A stretch of 64,000 nucleotides of DNA from UBA1433 sp964581565. GTDB taxonomy: Bacteria; Bacillota; Clostridia; Eubacteriales; UBA1433. The notes below the pieces were generated by a model that saw nothing but the letters and a program-made list of their open reading frames with translations, did no database searches and was not told where the DNA came from. The translations under genes and the position numbers were made by a program. Every line of letters begins with the position of its first letter. Position 1 is the stretch's first letter. The DNA lies in contig CAZOOZ010000005.1 of the NCBI GenBank assembly GCA_964581565.1, forward strand, positions 91,424 to 155,423, read 5' to 3'. Positions 1-7,496 of this stretch are shown piece after piece.

Positions 1-177
1 TTAATAGGAGATGATGTGGTCGTGGGGTTTGATAAAGAACGTATTTTAAAACTCGTAGATCATAGATTGGCAACGTGCCCCTCCTGCGGCAAAAAAATGC
101 GTGTTCCAATCAATAAGGGAACTATCAAAGCATCATGTCCGTCTTGTAATACATCTTTTGAATATAAACCAAATTAA
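1..177 (+). CDS. C-terminal part of a glutaredoxin-like protein with a zinc ribbon (5' end outside window)
   Basis: The reading frame is open from base 1 and ends at TAA 175-177, giving 58 residues. The first 20 residues (IGDDVVVGFDKERILKLVD) match the end of small glutaredoxin-type proteins, where a VVGFD segment precedes the last helix. They are followed by a treble-clef-like tail with two CPSC/CPSCG pairs that could bind zinc. The redox-active CxxC of a glutaredoxin would lie upstream of the window, so the fold call is inference. The next gene begins 33 bases later on the same strand and may be cotranscribed. Confidence 0.55.
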   Translation, partial: LIGDDVVVGFDKERILKLVDHRLATCPSCGKKMRVPINKGTIKASCPSCNTSFEYKPN

Positions 178-210
178 AATAAGTATCTAACCTGGCATGG
201 AGGAGATAAA

Positions 211-1095
211 ATGGCAAAGATAGGCTATTTAAAACTGAATGCATTCACTTCAAAAAATTCGACAGGTAATCCTGCCGCCTGTCTGTATCTGCAAAAAGGC
301 CAAGAGCTAGCGCCTGATGAAATGCAAAAAATAGCATTTGAACATAAGGGGTTTGTATCAGAGGTGGTCTATTGCAGACCTGTTGAAGAAAATGTCTATG
401 AATTAAAATATTATTCCGCTGAATGCGAAGTTGATTTTTGTGGTCATGGCACCATTGCATGTATGTATTCTTTATTCAAAAGAACATCATCACTTTTAAA
501 ATTGCCAAGCATAAAAATAATCACAAAAAAAGGAATACTGAATGTATACAATGAAATTGCATCGCTTAATGCTGTTTTTATAACGGCACCTGATCCTAAA
601 TATTTTAAAGTAAACATAGCAAAAAAGCAAATAGCAGAGCATCTGGGAATAGTATCCGATGATATTTCAGGCAAATTTCCTATTTCCATGATAGATGCCG
701 GGCTGCGCACTTTGATTGTACCGATAAAAGATCTTAAGACGACACTGTTCATACTACCCGATGAGCAAAAGCTGAAAGAATTTTGCCTCAAAAATGAAAT
801 AGATATCGTACTTATATTTTCAACAGAAGTAGCCGATCAAAAAAATATTATACGCACCAGAGTGTTTGCGCCTAAATTCGGATACCTTGAAGATAATGCT
901 ACAGGCTCCGGCAATAGCGCTGTTGGCTTTTATATGTTAAAAAATAGTTTATGGCAAGGTCAGCCTGTCTCAATCGAACAAAACAAAGAAAAGAATGCCT
1001 TTAACAGTGTCCAACTGAAAACTTTCGAAGATAAAGTGCTGTTTGGCGGGCAAGCGACGACGAAAATTGAAGGATATTATTTCAGTGAAATATAA
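211..1095 (+). CDS. PhzF-family isomerase/epimerase
   Basis: A 294-residue protein of the PhzF family, cytoplasmic enzymes of diaminopimelate-epimerase fold. Visible marks are the N-terminal block with NPAA (about residues 20-23), the FCGHGT motif (about 76-81) and the late GYLEDNATGSGNSA block (about 224-237), the two conserved glycine-rich regions around the active site. Length is normal for the family. An AGGAG site lies just before the ATG. PhzF proper isomerises a phenazine precursor, but most family members have no known substrate and no phenazine genes are nearby, so the substrate is unknown. Confidence 0.85.
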   Translation: MAKIGYLKLNAFTSKNSTGNPAACLYLQKGQELAPDEMQKIAFEHKGFVSEVVYCRPVEENVYELKYYSAECEVDFCGHGTIACMYSLFKRTSSLLKLPSIKIITKKGILNVYNEIASLNAVFITAPDPKYFKVNIAKKQIAEHLGIVSDDISGKFPISMIDAGLRTLIVPIKDLKTTLFILPDEQKLKEFCLKNEIDIVLIFSTEVADQKNIIRTRVFAPKFGYLEDNATGSGNSAVGFYMLKNSLWQGQPVSIEQNKEKNAFNSVQLKTFEDKVLFGGQATTKIEGYYFSEI

Positions 1096-1237
1096 GCAGC
1101 ATATATGCTTGTTTATTTAGGGGTATATATATTCAAAAATAATTAAAAATATAGTTATTTTTTAGTAAAAAACGTTTTTTTTGACTATGTTTAAACGTTT
1201 ATTTTTTTACAATCGATAGTTTTATCGGCACTTAAAT

Positions 1238-1266
1238 TTTACAAATTAAAAATTTCATGTTACACT
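1238..1266 (+). promoter_or_regulatory. Probable sigma-A promoter of the opuA-type operon
   Basis: TTTACA (1238-1243), a 17-base spacer and TACACT (1261-1266) form a good promoter match in the 411-base gap before the transporter operon. It implies a leader of about 230 nt. The rest of 1096-1506 is very AT-rich; I saw only a short CGATA/TATCG hairpin near 1213-1226 and no recognisable riboswitch. Confidence 0.45.
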
Positions 1267-1506
1267 AATAAGCACAATCTAATATTTAGTATTGCAAAAT
1301 GTCTATAAGATTATAATTAATAAATAAAATTCATTTATTTACAAAAATTCGACTGAGCTGCATTTGTTTGTTTTATTTGGCAGTAGATATGTAATATGAG
1401 ACAAAACTGTTAATTTTATTATGAATCTTATAAGAAGCTATACTATTTCCATTCAAGAGTTAAACGTAATATGCGTGATTAGGATAAATGAGTGAAAGGA
1501 AAAAAT

Positions 1507-2778
1507 ATGGCCGAAAAAATAATTGTTTCAGAATTAATAAAAATATTTGGTAGCCATCCGCAAAATGCTTTAAAAATGCTTAAAGATGGCAAAAATAAAG
1601 ATGAAATTCTCAAAGAAACCGGATATACGGTGGGCGTTAACAATGTCAGTTTTAATATTAATGACGGAGAAATTTTTGTAATCATGGGCCTTTCAGGCAG
1701 TGGAAAATCCACGATTCTAAGATGTTTAAACAGGCTTATTGAGCCAAGCGCAGGAGAAATTATAGTAGATGGTACGAATATTATGGAGCTAAAAGATAAA
1801 GAGCTGCGTAATTTTCGGCAGTCAAAAACCGCTATGGTATTTCAGCAGTTTGCGCTGCTGCCTCATCGCACTGTTTTAGAGAATACAGTTTACGGTCTTG
1901 AAGTTCAAGGGGTTTCAAAAAGTCAAAGAGAAGCAAAGGCTCTGCAAAATTTAGAGGTTGTCGGCCTAAAGGGCTATGAAAAACAGTATCCGTCTCAATT
2001 AAGCGGAGGCATGAAGCAAAGGGTAGGTTTGGCACGCGCATTGACAAACGATGCGGATATATTGCTGATGGACGAGGCTTTCAGTGCGCTGGATCCTTTA
2101 ATTAGAGAAGAAATGCAGGATGAGCTTTTAACCCTGCAAGAAAAGGTGCGTAAAACGATTGTGTTTATTACACATGATTTAAATGAAGCATTGAAACTGG
2201 GAGATCGTATTGCATTTTTAAAAGATGGTGCGCTTGTGCAAATAGGTACGCCGGAAGAAATCGTTAAAAATCCTGCGAATGATTATATAGCTAAATTTGT
2301 AAAAGGGGTCGATAAAAGTAAGATTTTAACGGCTGAAGATGTGATGAAAAAGCCGCAGCCGCACATGCTTTTGCGTGACGGCCCTAATGTTGCGTTGAGA
2401 ATTATGAAAGAAAATGGAATTTCAAGTGTTTATGTTGTAGACAAGCAGAGGCATTTGAAAGGTATTGTTACCGTAGATGCAGCATTGGAAGCGAGAAAAG
2501 CGGGAGTGGTCAGTCTAAGTGAAATAGAGCTTGAACAAGGCCCGACAGTAAGAGAGAATACACCGGTTCTCGACACAATCGCCATTATAGCCGAGAGCAA
2601 ATATCCGATTGCGGTCGTCAGTGAAGCAGGCAGGCTTGTCGGTATCATTGTGCGTGGCGCTGTGCTTTCCGCGCTTGCTCCGGATCATTCAGATGACGCA
2701 GAGGATGAACACGGCTCATTGCCGTTATCTGATACGGAGATACCAACCGATCACAGTAATAATCAGGAGGGTATATAG
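1507..2778 (+). CDS. opuAA: Glycine betaine/proline ABC transporter ATP-binding protein with CBS domains
   Basis: ATPase of an osmoprotectant importer, 423 residues. Walker A is GLSGSGKST, the signature is LSGGMKQRVGLARAL, and Walker B LLMDEAFSALDP precedes an FITHDLNEALK switch histidine. After the ATPase come two CBS-like repeats (about residues 275-395), which in this family control uptake by sensing ionic strength or c-di-AMP. An acidic tail follows. An in-frame GTG at 1492 would add five residues; I chose ATG 1507 because AAAGGA sits 6 bases upstream and MAEKIIV resembles family starts. It is the first gene of a three-gene operon, with the permease starting one base after its stop codon. 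Confidence 0.92.
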   Translation: MAEKIIVSELIKIFGSHPQNALKMLKDGKNKDEILKETGYTVGVNNVSFNINDGEIFVIMGLSGSGKSTILRCLNRLIEPSAGEIIVDGTNIMELKDKELRNFRQSKTAMVFQQFALLPHRTVLENTVYGLEVQGVSKSQREAKALQNLEVVGLKGYEKQYPSQLSGGMKQRVGLARALTNDADILLMDEAFSALDPLIREEMQDELLTLQEKVRKTIVFITHDLNEALKLGDRIAFLKDGALVQIGTPEEIVKNPANDYIAKFVKGVDKSKILTAEDVMKKPQPHMLLRDGPNVALRIMKENGISSVYVVDKQRHLKGIVTVDAALEARKAGVVSLSEIELEQGPTVRENTPVLDTIAIIAESKYPIAVVSEAGRLVGIIVRGAVLSALAPDHSDDAEDEHGSLPLSDTEIPTDHSNNQEGI

Positions 2779-2779
2779 T

Positions 2780-3616
2780 ATGTACAAAATACCGCTTGCA
2801 GAATATATTGATAAAGGCGTTCGATGGATGGAGGCGACTTTTGGTAATGGCATGGATGCTTTTTCTGAAAGTTTCGGTAAATTCATTAGAGGATTTGAGC
2901 ATATATTGCAAATCATACCTTGGTGGGTTTTAATACTGATTTTTGTTGTCATTACATTCAAAGTAAAAGGATGGAAACTTAGTCTGGGAACTGTTTTGGG
3001 ACTATATTTAATATATAATTTGCAATTATGGTCTGCATTTTTATCTTCATTGGTGCTCGTTATCATATCAGCCGTGATATGTATACTCATTGGAATCCCT
3101 TTAGGTATTGCGTCAGGCAGGAATAATACTTTTCATAAAATTATATCTCCTATCTTAGATTTGATGCAGACACTGCCATCTTTCGTTTACCTCATTCCAG
3201 CATTATTGTTTTTCGGCATAGGTAAAGTACCGGCTGTGTTTGCTACCGTGATTTTTGCGATGCCGCCGGCAATAAGGCTGACTGATCTAGGAATAAGGCA
3301 AGTCCCTACAGACTTAATGGAAGTGGGACAAGCATTTGGCTCAACCCCAAGGCAACTTTTATGGAAGATCCAATTACCGGTAGCGCTGCCTACAGTAATG
3401 TCTGGGATCAATCAAACGATTATGCTTTCGCTGTCCATGGTTGTTATTGCATCCATGATTGGGGCAGGCGGACTTGGCGGAGGTGTGCTGGAAGCAATCA
3501 GCCAATTAAAAATCGGAATGGGTTTTGAATATGGAATAGCCGTAGTTATTTTGGCAATCATATTAGATAGAATAACTCAAAGTATTGGAAGTTCTTTAAG
3601 AACTGAAAATAAATAA
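2780..3616 (+). CDS. opuAB: Glycine betaine/proline ABC transporter permease
   Basis: Integral membrane permease of the osmoprotectant importer, 278 residues. It has an N-terminal amphipathic stretch, a pair of hydrophobic segments at about 45-90, and the BPD_transp_1 core with the EAA-type loop (LMEVGQAFGSTPRQLLWKIQ) that docks on the ATPase. A longer frame exists upstream inside opuAA. I chose ATG 2780 because CAGGAGG lies 10 bases upstream and the resulting length and N-terminus fit ProW/OpuAB. It should form the channel with OpuAA and receive substrate from the lipoprotein encoded next. Confidence 0.92.
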   Translation: MYKIPLAEYIDKGVRWMEATFGNGMDAFSESFGKFIRGFEHILQIIPWWVLILIFVVITFKVKGWKLSLGTVLGLYLIYNLQLWSAFLSSLVLVIISAVICILIGIPLGIASGRNNTFHKIISPILDLMQTLPSFVYLIPALLFFGIGKVPAVFATVIFAMPPAIRLTDLGIRQVPTDLMEVGQAFGSTPRQLLWKIQLPVALPTVMSGINQTIMLSLSMVVIASMIGAGGLGGGVLEAISQLKIGMGFEYGIAVVILAIILDRITQSIGSSLRTENK

Positions 3617-3643
3617 TGCTTCATGAAAAAAGGAGGAAAAATT

Positions 3644-4522
3644 ATGAATTGGAGTGTGAAAGGAAAAAAGAAAATCGTTATACTTGCATTAATTGTATTA
3701 CTTTCTTTTAGTTTGATAGTTGGATGTAGCAGTACGTCAACTTCGGAAGATAAAGGAACAGTAAAAATTGGTTATGTTAATTGGGCCGAATGTGTGGCTG
3801 TCAGTAATTTGTGGCAAGTAATTTTAGAGGACCAAGGTTATACAGTTGAGTTGACACAGCTTGATGTTGCACCGCTGTTTGTTGGTTTGAGTGAAGGGGA
3901 TATTGATGTATTTATGGATTCATGGTTACCAATCACTCATGAAACATATTGGACTGAATATCAAGATAGCCTTGAAGATTATGGAATCTGGTATGAAGAA
4001 CCTGCCAAAATAGGCATTGTAGTTCCACAGTATGTGACTATTGATTCTATTGAAGAAATGAACGCTCAGTCTGATAAATTCGGCAATCAAATCGTAGGGA
4101 TTGACCCTGGTGCAGGCATTATGAAAGCGACCGACAGAGCCAATGAAAGCTATGATTTAGGTTTTGAGGTGCTGCAAAGCAGTGAATCTGCTATGATGGC
4201 TGCGTTGGATAAAGCATATCAAAATAATGAATGGATTGCTATAACCGGATGGAGTCCACACTGGATGTTTGCGGAATATGAGCTTAAATATTTAGATGAT
4301 CCAATGGGAGAATATGGCGAAAGTGAAGAAATTCATACTTTGGCAAATAAAGAATTCAGCACACAGCAACCGGAAGTTGCTGCAATGCTTAAAAATTTCT
4401 CTATGAGCGATCAACAAATCGGTAGTCTGGAAGCTCTGATCAATGAAGGAATGACACCTACTGAAGCAGCTGAGCAATGGATATCTGAAAATCAGGATAT
4501 TGTTGATAGTTGGATACAATAA
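3644..4522 (+). CDS. opuAC: Glycine betaine/proline-binding lipoprotein
   Basis: Extracellular substrate-binding component, 292 residues. It starts with a lipoprotein signal peptide: a basic N-terminus (KGKKK), a hydrophobic core and a lipobox ending LIVGC, with Cys near residue 28. The mature part carries OpuAC/ProX blocks, notably GYVNWAECVAVSNLW and GDIDVFMDSWLPITHETYW, whose aromatic residues build the cation box for quaternary amines. ATG 3644 is preceded by AAAGGAGG, which decides it over an in-frame ATG at 3623. It is the last gene of the operon, followed by a strong terminator. Whether it prefers betaine, proline or carnitine cannot be told. Confidence 0.92.
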   Translation: MNWSVKGKKKIVILALIVLLSFSLIVGCSSTSTSEDKGTVKIGYVNWAECVAVSNLWQVILEDQGYTVELTQLDVAPLFVGLSEGDIDVFMDSWLPITHETYWTEYQDSLEDYGIWYEEPAKIGIVVPQYVTIDSIEEMNAQSDKFGNQIVGIDPGAGIMKATDRANESYDLGFEVLQSSESAMMAALDKAYQNNEWIAITGWSPHWMFAEYELKYLDDPMGEYGESEEIHTLANKEFSTQQPEVAAMLKNFSMSDQQIGSLEALINEGMTPTEAAEQWISENQDIVDSWIQ

Positions 4523-4547
4523 ATTTTATCTGATATACTAAAAAAAT

Positions 4548-4577
4548 AAAAAGGTTCCTTATTAAAGGAACCTTTTT
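4548..4577. terminator. Bidirectional rho-independent terminator
   Basis: A 13-bp perfect stem (4548-4560 with 4565-4577) and an ATTA loop. It has an A run on one side and a T run on the other, so it can stop both the opuA operon and the convergent methyltransferase gene. Confidence 0.9.
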
Positions 4578-4603
4578 AATATCTTCATTAATTTATCTAT
4601 ATT

Positions 4604-5431
4604 TTATTTTTCTAATAAAACAGCTATCGTCATGCTGTCGGGGCAAAAAGGCCTGCCTGCTATATCGCTGTAGAATTCCACAGGCTTAAAACCGGCTTGA
4701 GTAACCTCGTCGATTAGGTTGTCTTCACCAAAACAATGCGTCCATATATAATAACTATTTGTGCTGCTTTGTGTAACAACAACTGTTTGGTTTAGCAGTG
4801 TATCATCTTCATATTTGCGGTTAGAATTTATGCAAATATGTTTTTCGCGACTCCAGAACCCTTCATTTAATATCTCCCATGTCTGACTTTCTTCGAACGC
4901 TATATATTGTTGAACAGAGCAAACATCGAGAATAAATTTTCCGCCCGGCTTCAAAGCATTATAAATTTTCCGCATTAATTTTTTTCTGTTTTGGGTCGAC
5001 AATGCACCATAGTCACAATAAATCATAGTAGCTGAGTCGTATGAATCATTAAGACTTAAATTTAAATAATTTTGATGTAGATAGCAAATAGGAAGTGCAT
5101 GTGCTATGGCATGACTTTTTGCATATTCGATAGAACGTCTTGAAAAATCTACACCAGTAACCCGATAACCGCATTTGGCAAATCTTTGGGCATACAATCC
5201 GGGACCACAGCCGATATCAAGTAAATTTGTATACTTAGCAGGAGGCAGGAGAATTTTAATCCAGCAAACAGATTTTTCCATAAATTCCGGCTTTCTGCTA
5301 GCCAAATCATTATTTTCATCAAGATGAAGGGCAAGTAATTTTTTGGAAATATGTTCATCTGTCCAAAAGCTGGTTTTACTTTGTGTATAATTTTTCGGAG
5401 GTGTCAAATAATCGTTTAAGTAGGGAAACAT
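4604..5431 (-). CDS. Class I SAM-dependent methyltransferase
   Basis: A 275-residue cytoplasmic methyltransferase. Motif I is LLDIGCGPGLYAQRFA (SAM-binding loop), followed by the acidic end of strand 2 (GVDFSRRSIEYAK), the motif around MIYCDYGAL, and LKPGGKFILDVCS. The substrate is unknown; the C-terminal half (EYWTHCFGEDN-like region, aromatic-rich) gives no hint. Reading leftward, the ATG at 5431-5429 has GGAGATCTT just upstream. It is preceded by an unusual 250-nt leader with two terminator-like hairpins, so expression is probably set by attenuation. It is not cotranscribed with the divergent TetR gene. Confidence 0.85.
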   Translation of the reverse strand: MFPYLNDYLTPPKNYTQSKTSFWTDEHISKKLLALHLDENNDLASRKPEFMEKSVCWIKILLPPAKYTNLLDIGCGPGLYAQRFAKCGYRVTGVDFSRRSIEYAKSHAIAHALPICYLHQNYLNLSLNDSYDSATMIYCDYGALSTQNRKKLMRKIYNALKPGGKFILDVCSVQQYIAFEESQTWEILNEGFWSREKHICINSNRKYEDDTLLNQTVVVTQSSTNSYYIWTHCFGEDNLIDEVTQAGFKPVEFYSDIAGRPFCPDSMTIAVLLEK

Positions 5432-5455
5432 TTTAAGATCTCCTTTTTATGTATT

Positions 5456-5484
5456 AAAAAAAGCCGTAGGTTTTACCCTGCGAC
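5456..5484 (-). terminator. Leader terminator 2 before methyltransferase
   Basis: On the minus strand an 8-bp stem (5484-5477 with 5470-5463, containing one wobble and one A-C mismatch) is followed by seven T residues (complement of A 5456-5462). It lies about 25 bases before the methyltransferase start codon, where an intrinsic attenuator would be placed. Confidence 0.6.
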
Positions 5485-5676
5485 TTTAATCGGCGATAAT
5501 TATAAGCAAGAGTAAAATAAAATCAAGAATTTGGGTATATAAAAAAATCTTTGCGCAAAATGTGCAAAGCGATTTACCCTATTCATTTTGATTTTATTTA
5601 CTCTTCTCCGGTATATCCAAATCCTGTTGCTCTAGGCGGATATGCCGAATCTCATCACCTTTTTCTATTCATTTGT
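5485..5676 (-). ncRNA. Structured 5' leader (riboswitch-like, class not recognised)
   Basis: Transcribed leftward from the promoter at 5712-5683. It contains a 10-position stem (5647-5638 with 5618-5609, one A-C mismatch) enclosing a GCC-rich loop. A second element is a long-range pairing of 5605-5588 with 5526-5509 (about 17 bp with one bulge) that encloses the first terminator hairpin. This arrangement of an upstream folded domain, a competing long helix and tandem terminators is typical of metabolite- or protein-sensing leaders. I could not match it to a known riboswitch consensus. Confidence 0.45.
5541..5569 (-). terminator. Leader terminator 1 before methyltransferase
   Basis: On the minus strand CTTTGC pairs with GCAAAG (5569-5562 with 5556-5549, one internal A-C mismatch) and is followed directly by seven T residues (complement of 5547-5541). 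It is the first of two tandem intrinsic terminators in the leader. Confidence 0.6.
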
Positions 5677-5682
5677 AAATTT

Positions 5683-5712
5683 ATAATACATGATTTTATG
5701 TTTGTATGTCAA
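5683..5712 (-). promoter_or_regulatory. Sigma-A promoter of the methyltransferase leader
   Basis: Reading leftward: a perfect TTGACA (complement of 5712-5707), an 18-base spacer and TATTAT (complement of 5688-5683). The start site would be near 5676, giving a leader of about 245 nt. Confidence 0.65.
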
Positions 5713-5796
5713 GTAGTATATCAGATGTTAGATGTTTAATCGTTACTTTAAATAGTATAAAATATTATAAAAAACATCATTTTAATATATTTTTTA

Positions 5797-5825
5797 TTGT
5801 AAAAATAATATATGTCAATTATAAT
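5797..5825 (+). promoter_or_regulatory. Promoter of the tetR-family gene
   Basis: TTGTAA (5797-5802), a 17-base spacer and TATAAT (5820-5825). The predicted start site falls at the left edge of the palindromic operator. Confidence 0.6.
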
Positions 5826-5830
5826 AAACC

Positions 5831-5842
5831 TAACGTACGTTA
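5831..5842. promoter_or_regulatory. Palindromic operator for the TetR-type repressor
   Basis: TAACGTACGTTA is a perfect 12-bp palindrome located at the predicted transcription start and 15 bases before the regulator's ATG. Position and symmetry are typical of TetR-family autorepression. A closely related palindrome overlaps the end of the same gene. Confidence 0.7.
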
Positions 5843-5857
5843 AGAAAGGTTCTTGCA

Positions 5858-6433
5858 ATGTCGGATACAGAATTAAAGGATAAAATAAAAAAAATTGCGG
5901 TAGAGTATTTTAATAAAGATGGTTACAATGGGGCTACAATTCGCACTATTGCCAAAGAAGCAGATTGCTCGCTACCAATGATTTATTATTATTTTAAAAG
6001 TAAAAAAGAATTATTTCATGAAATCATAATAAAAGATTATTTTAACTTACTAAAAAAACAAGCAAAGCAAGTCAACGCAAATAATATTATAGATTTTTAC
6101 ACACAGCTTATCTATCAAACTAATCATTTAAGTGATTATGATAAAAAAATCTACCGTCTCGGCATAAAGGTATATCTAACATATGAGGGTGATCATGGAT
6201 TAAGAGAAAGTATGGTTAAATGGGAAAAAATAATGCAGCAAACACATTATAAATTGATACTTTCACATTTGAGTTCCGGCAAGAATGCCGCTTTGACTAC
6301 GCGCGTATTGGTCCGTCTCATGGATAATTCAATAGAAAGTATTGTTGTTAGAGATCGATATTTATCCGAAAAAGATATCAGGGATGAACTCTCTGTTGTA
6401 TTATCAGGCTCAATTATGCTTAACGATCGTTAA
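5858..6433 (+). CDS. TetR/AcrR-family transcriptional regulator
   Basis: A 191-residue DNA-binding repressor. The N-terminal TetR domain (about residues 5-52) shows the canonical helix-turn-helix with YNGATIRTIAKEADCS and the MIYYYFKSKKELF recognition and clamp region. The C-terminal ligand domain has no recognised signature, so the inducer is unknown. An AAAGG site precedes the ATG. It probably represses itself through the palindrome at its promoter. It is convergent with the acetyltransferase gene and divergent from the methyltransferase leader. Confidence 0.9.
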   Translation: MSDTELKDKIKKIAVEYFNKDGYNGATIRTIAKEADCSLPMIYYYFKSKKELFHEIIIKDYFNLLKKQAKQVNANNIIDFYTQLIYQTNHLSDYDKKIYRLGIKVYLTYEGDHGLRESMVKWEKIMQQTHYKLILSHLSSGKNAALTTRVLVRLMDNSIESIVVRDRYLSEKDIRDELSVVLSGSIMLNDR

Positions 6434-6443
6434 GCATAATTGA
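6410..6443. repeat. 34-bp perfect palindrome spanning the TetR stop codon
   Basis: Bases 6410-6426 are the exact reverse complement of 6427-6443, and the stop codon (6431-6433) lies inside. The centre, TTAACGATCGTTAA, differs from the promoter operator only in the two middle bases and flanks. It could be a second operator, a hairpin transcript end (there is no good T run after it), or both. Confidence 0.75.
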
Positions 6444-6455
6444 CTAACGTTGATA

Positions 6456-7304
6456 TTATAAATTTTTTAACCATATATTCATGTTTTCAAATTGTCCGCA
6501 TATATGGCAGTGGTTTACTAGCCTGCCCCCATATTCATAACCGTGTTTGGCAAATACGATATTGATTCCGGGTGAGATAGATCGTGCAATGCTGTAGAGA
6601 ACTTTATAGTTTCTTTGTTTCATTTCTTTTTCCAGTTCATAGATAAGTCTGCCCATTAATCCTTCTTGCCTATGTGTATCATTTGTAGCGCAGTCTGTAA
6701 TTTCGGCATTTAAATTCTGCTCATCCATATCGGCGGATGCGGCACTAACGATGCATCCATCATAGATTGCCACTTTAAAGAATGTGTTGTGATCCATTGC
6801 ATGTATGATATAATCAGGATCATTTAATGGGGTAGGATACGTTTCAAAAACGTTATCATAAAGACATCCAAGTTCATTTGCATCCTCTTTTTTGGCGTTA
6901 CGTATAATGTATTGATTTTTGATGTTATATAAAAAGTCTTCTTGCAGGTATTCTCTGGCTTTTATTAAAACTTCTTCCTCTTCGGGAATATGATTATTGA
7001 TTTTTCGTTTTGGCGATAAAAATTTGGAAAGAAAATAACCGTCTTTACCATGCAGAAGGCCCGCTATTTTGGCTTCTATTATAAATCCTTGTTCTTTGAA
7101 AATATCTAACTGATCTTTTTTGGTAACGCAAAATAGCTTTTCCAATCTATGTTTTGTTATATCTGCATCTAATTTATCAAGCAGTTCTTTTAATTCTCCA
7201 AAAAGAGAAATGATTTTTATTCTTTGATTAAACCTGTCAATAATAACTTTTGAAATTCCTTCGGACAATTTAATTTCTTTGCTCTTTATGGCATCCTTTT
7301 TCAT
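6456..7304 (-). CDS. ablB: Putative beta-lysine N6-acetyltransferase (AblB-like, GNAT)
   Basis: A 282-residue protein. Residues about 60-105 carry the AblB-type N-terminal signature (a KEQGFIIEAKIAGLLHGKDGYFLSKFL-like block), and the C-terminal half is a GNAT domain (YIIRNAKKEDANELGCLY onward, with the acetyl-CoA loop near HRQEGLMGRLIYEL). AblB acetylates beta-lysine to the compatible solute N-epsilon-acetyl-beta-lysine, with the beta-lysine supplied by lysine 2,3-aminomutase (AblA). No ablA is present here, so the gene is an orphan in this window or its partner lies elsewhere. AGGAG precedes the ATG. Nearby osmoprotectant transport and MscS genes fit an osmotic-stress role. Confidence 0.75.
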   Translation of the reverse strand: MKKDAIKSKEIKLSEGISKVIIDRFNQRIKIISLFGELKELLDKLDADITKHRLEKLFCVTKKDQLDIFKEQGFIIEAKIAGLLHGKDGYFLSKFLSPKRKINNHIPEEEEVLIKAREYLQEDFLYNIKNQYIIRNAKKEDANELGCLYDNVFETYPTPLNDPDYIIHAMDHNTFFKVAIYDGCIVSAASADMDEQNLNAEITDCATNDTHRQEGLMGRLIYELEKEMKQRNYKVLYSIARSISPGINIVFAKHGYEYGGRLVNHCHICGQFENMNIWLKNL

Positions 7305-7496
7305 AATGGGCTCCTAAAATGATTTGTCTATATAAAATATTAGCAGTTTTTTTATGAATTATCCAATTTTGTATACTATTTTAATAAACAAAAAATGTTC
7401 TAGAGTAAATATTTGAGAAATAGCATGGATTATGTTAATCTAAAAATTAAAGAATATTTTATGTTATTTATATATAAATAAGCTTAGGAGGTAAAA

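Noticed and set aside
1096..1506. c-di-AMP (ydaO) or other riboswitch upstream of the osmoprotectant transporter
   Set aside because: I looked for GC-rich paired motifs typical of such aptamers and found only AT-rich sequence with a promoter.
5551..5739. 62-codon plus-strand open frame
   Set aside because: It coincides with the structured minus-strand leader and its promoter, has no ribosome site and no protein-like pattern.
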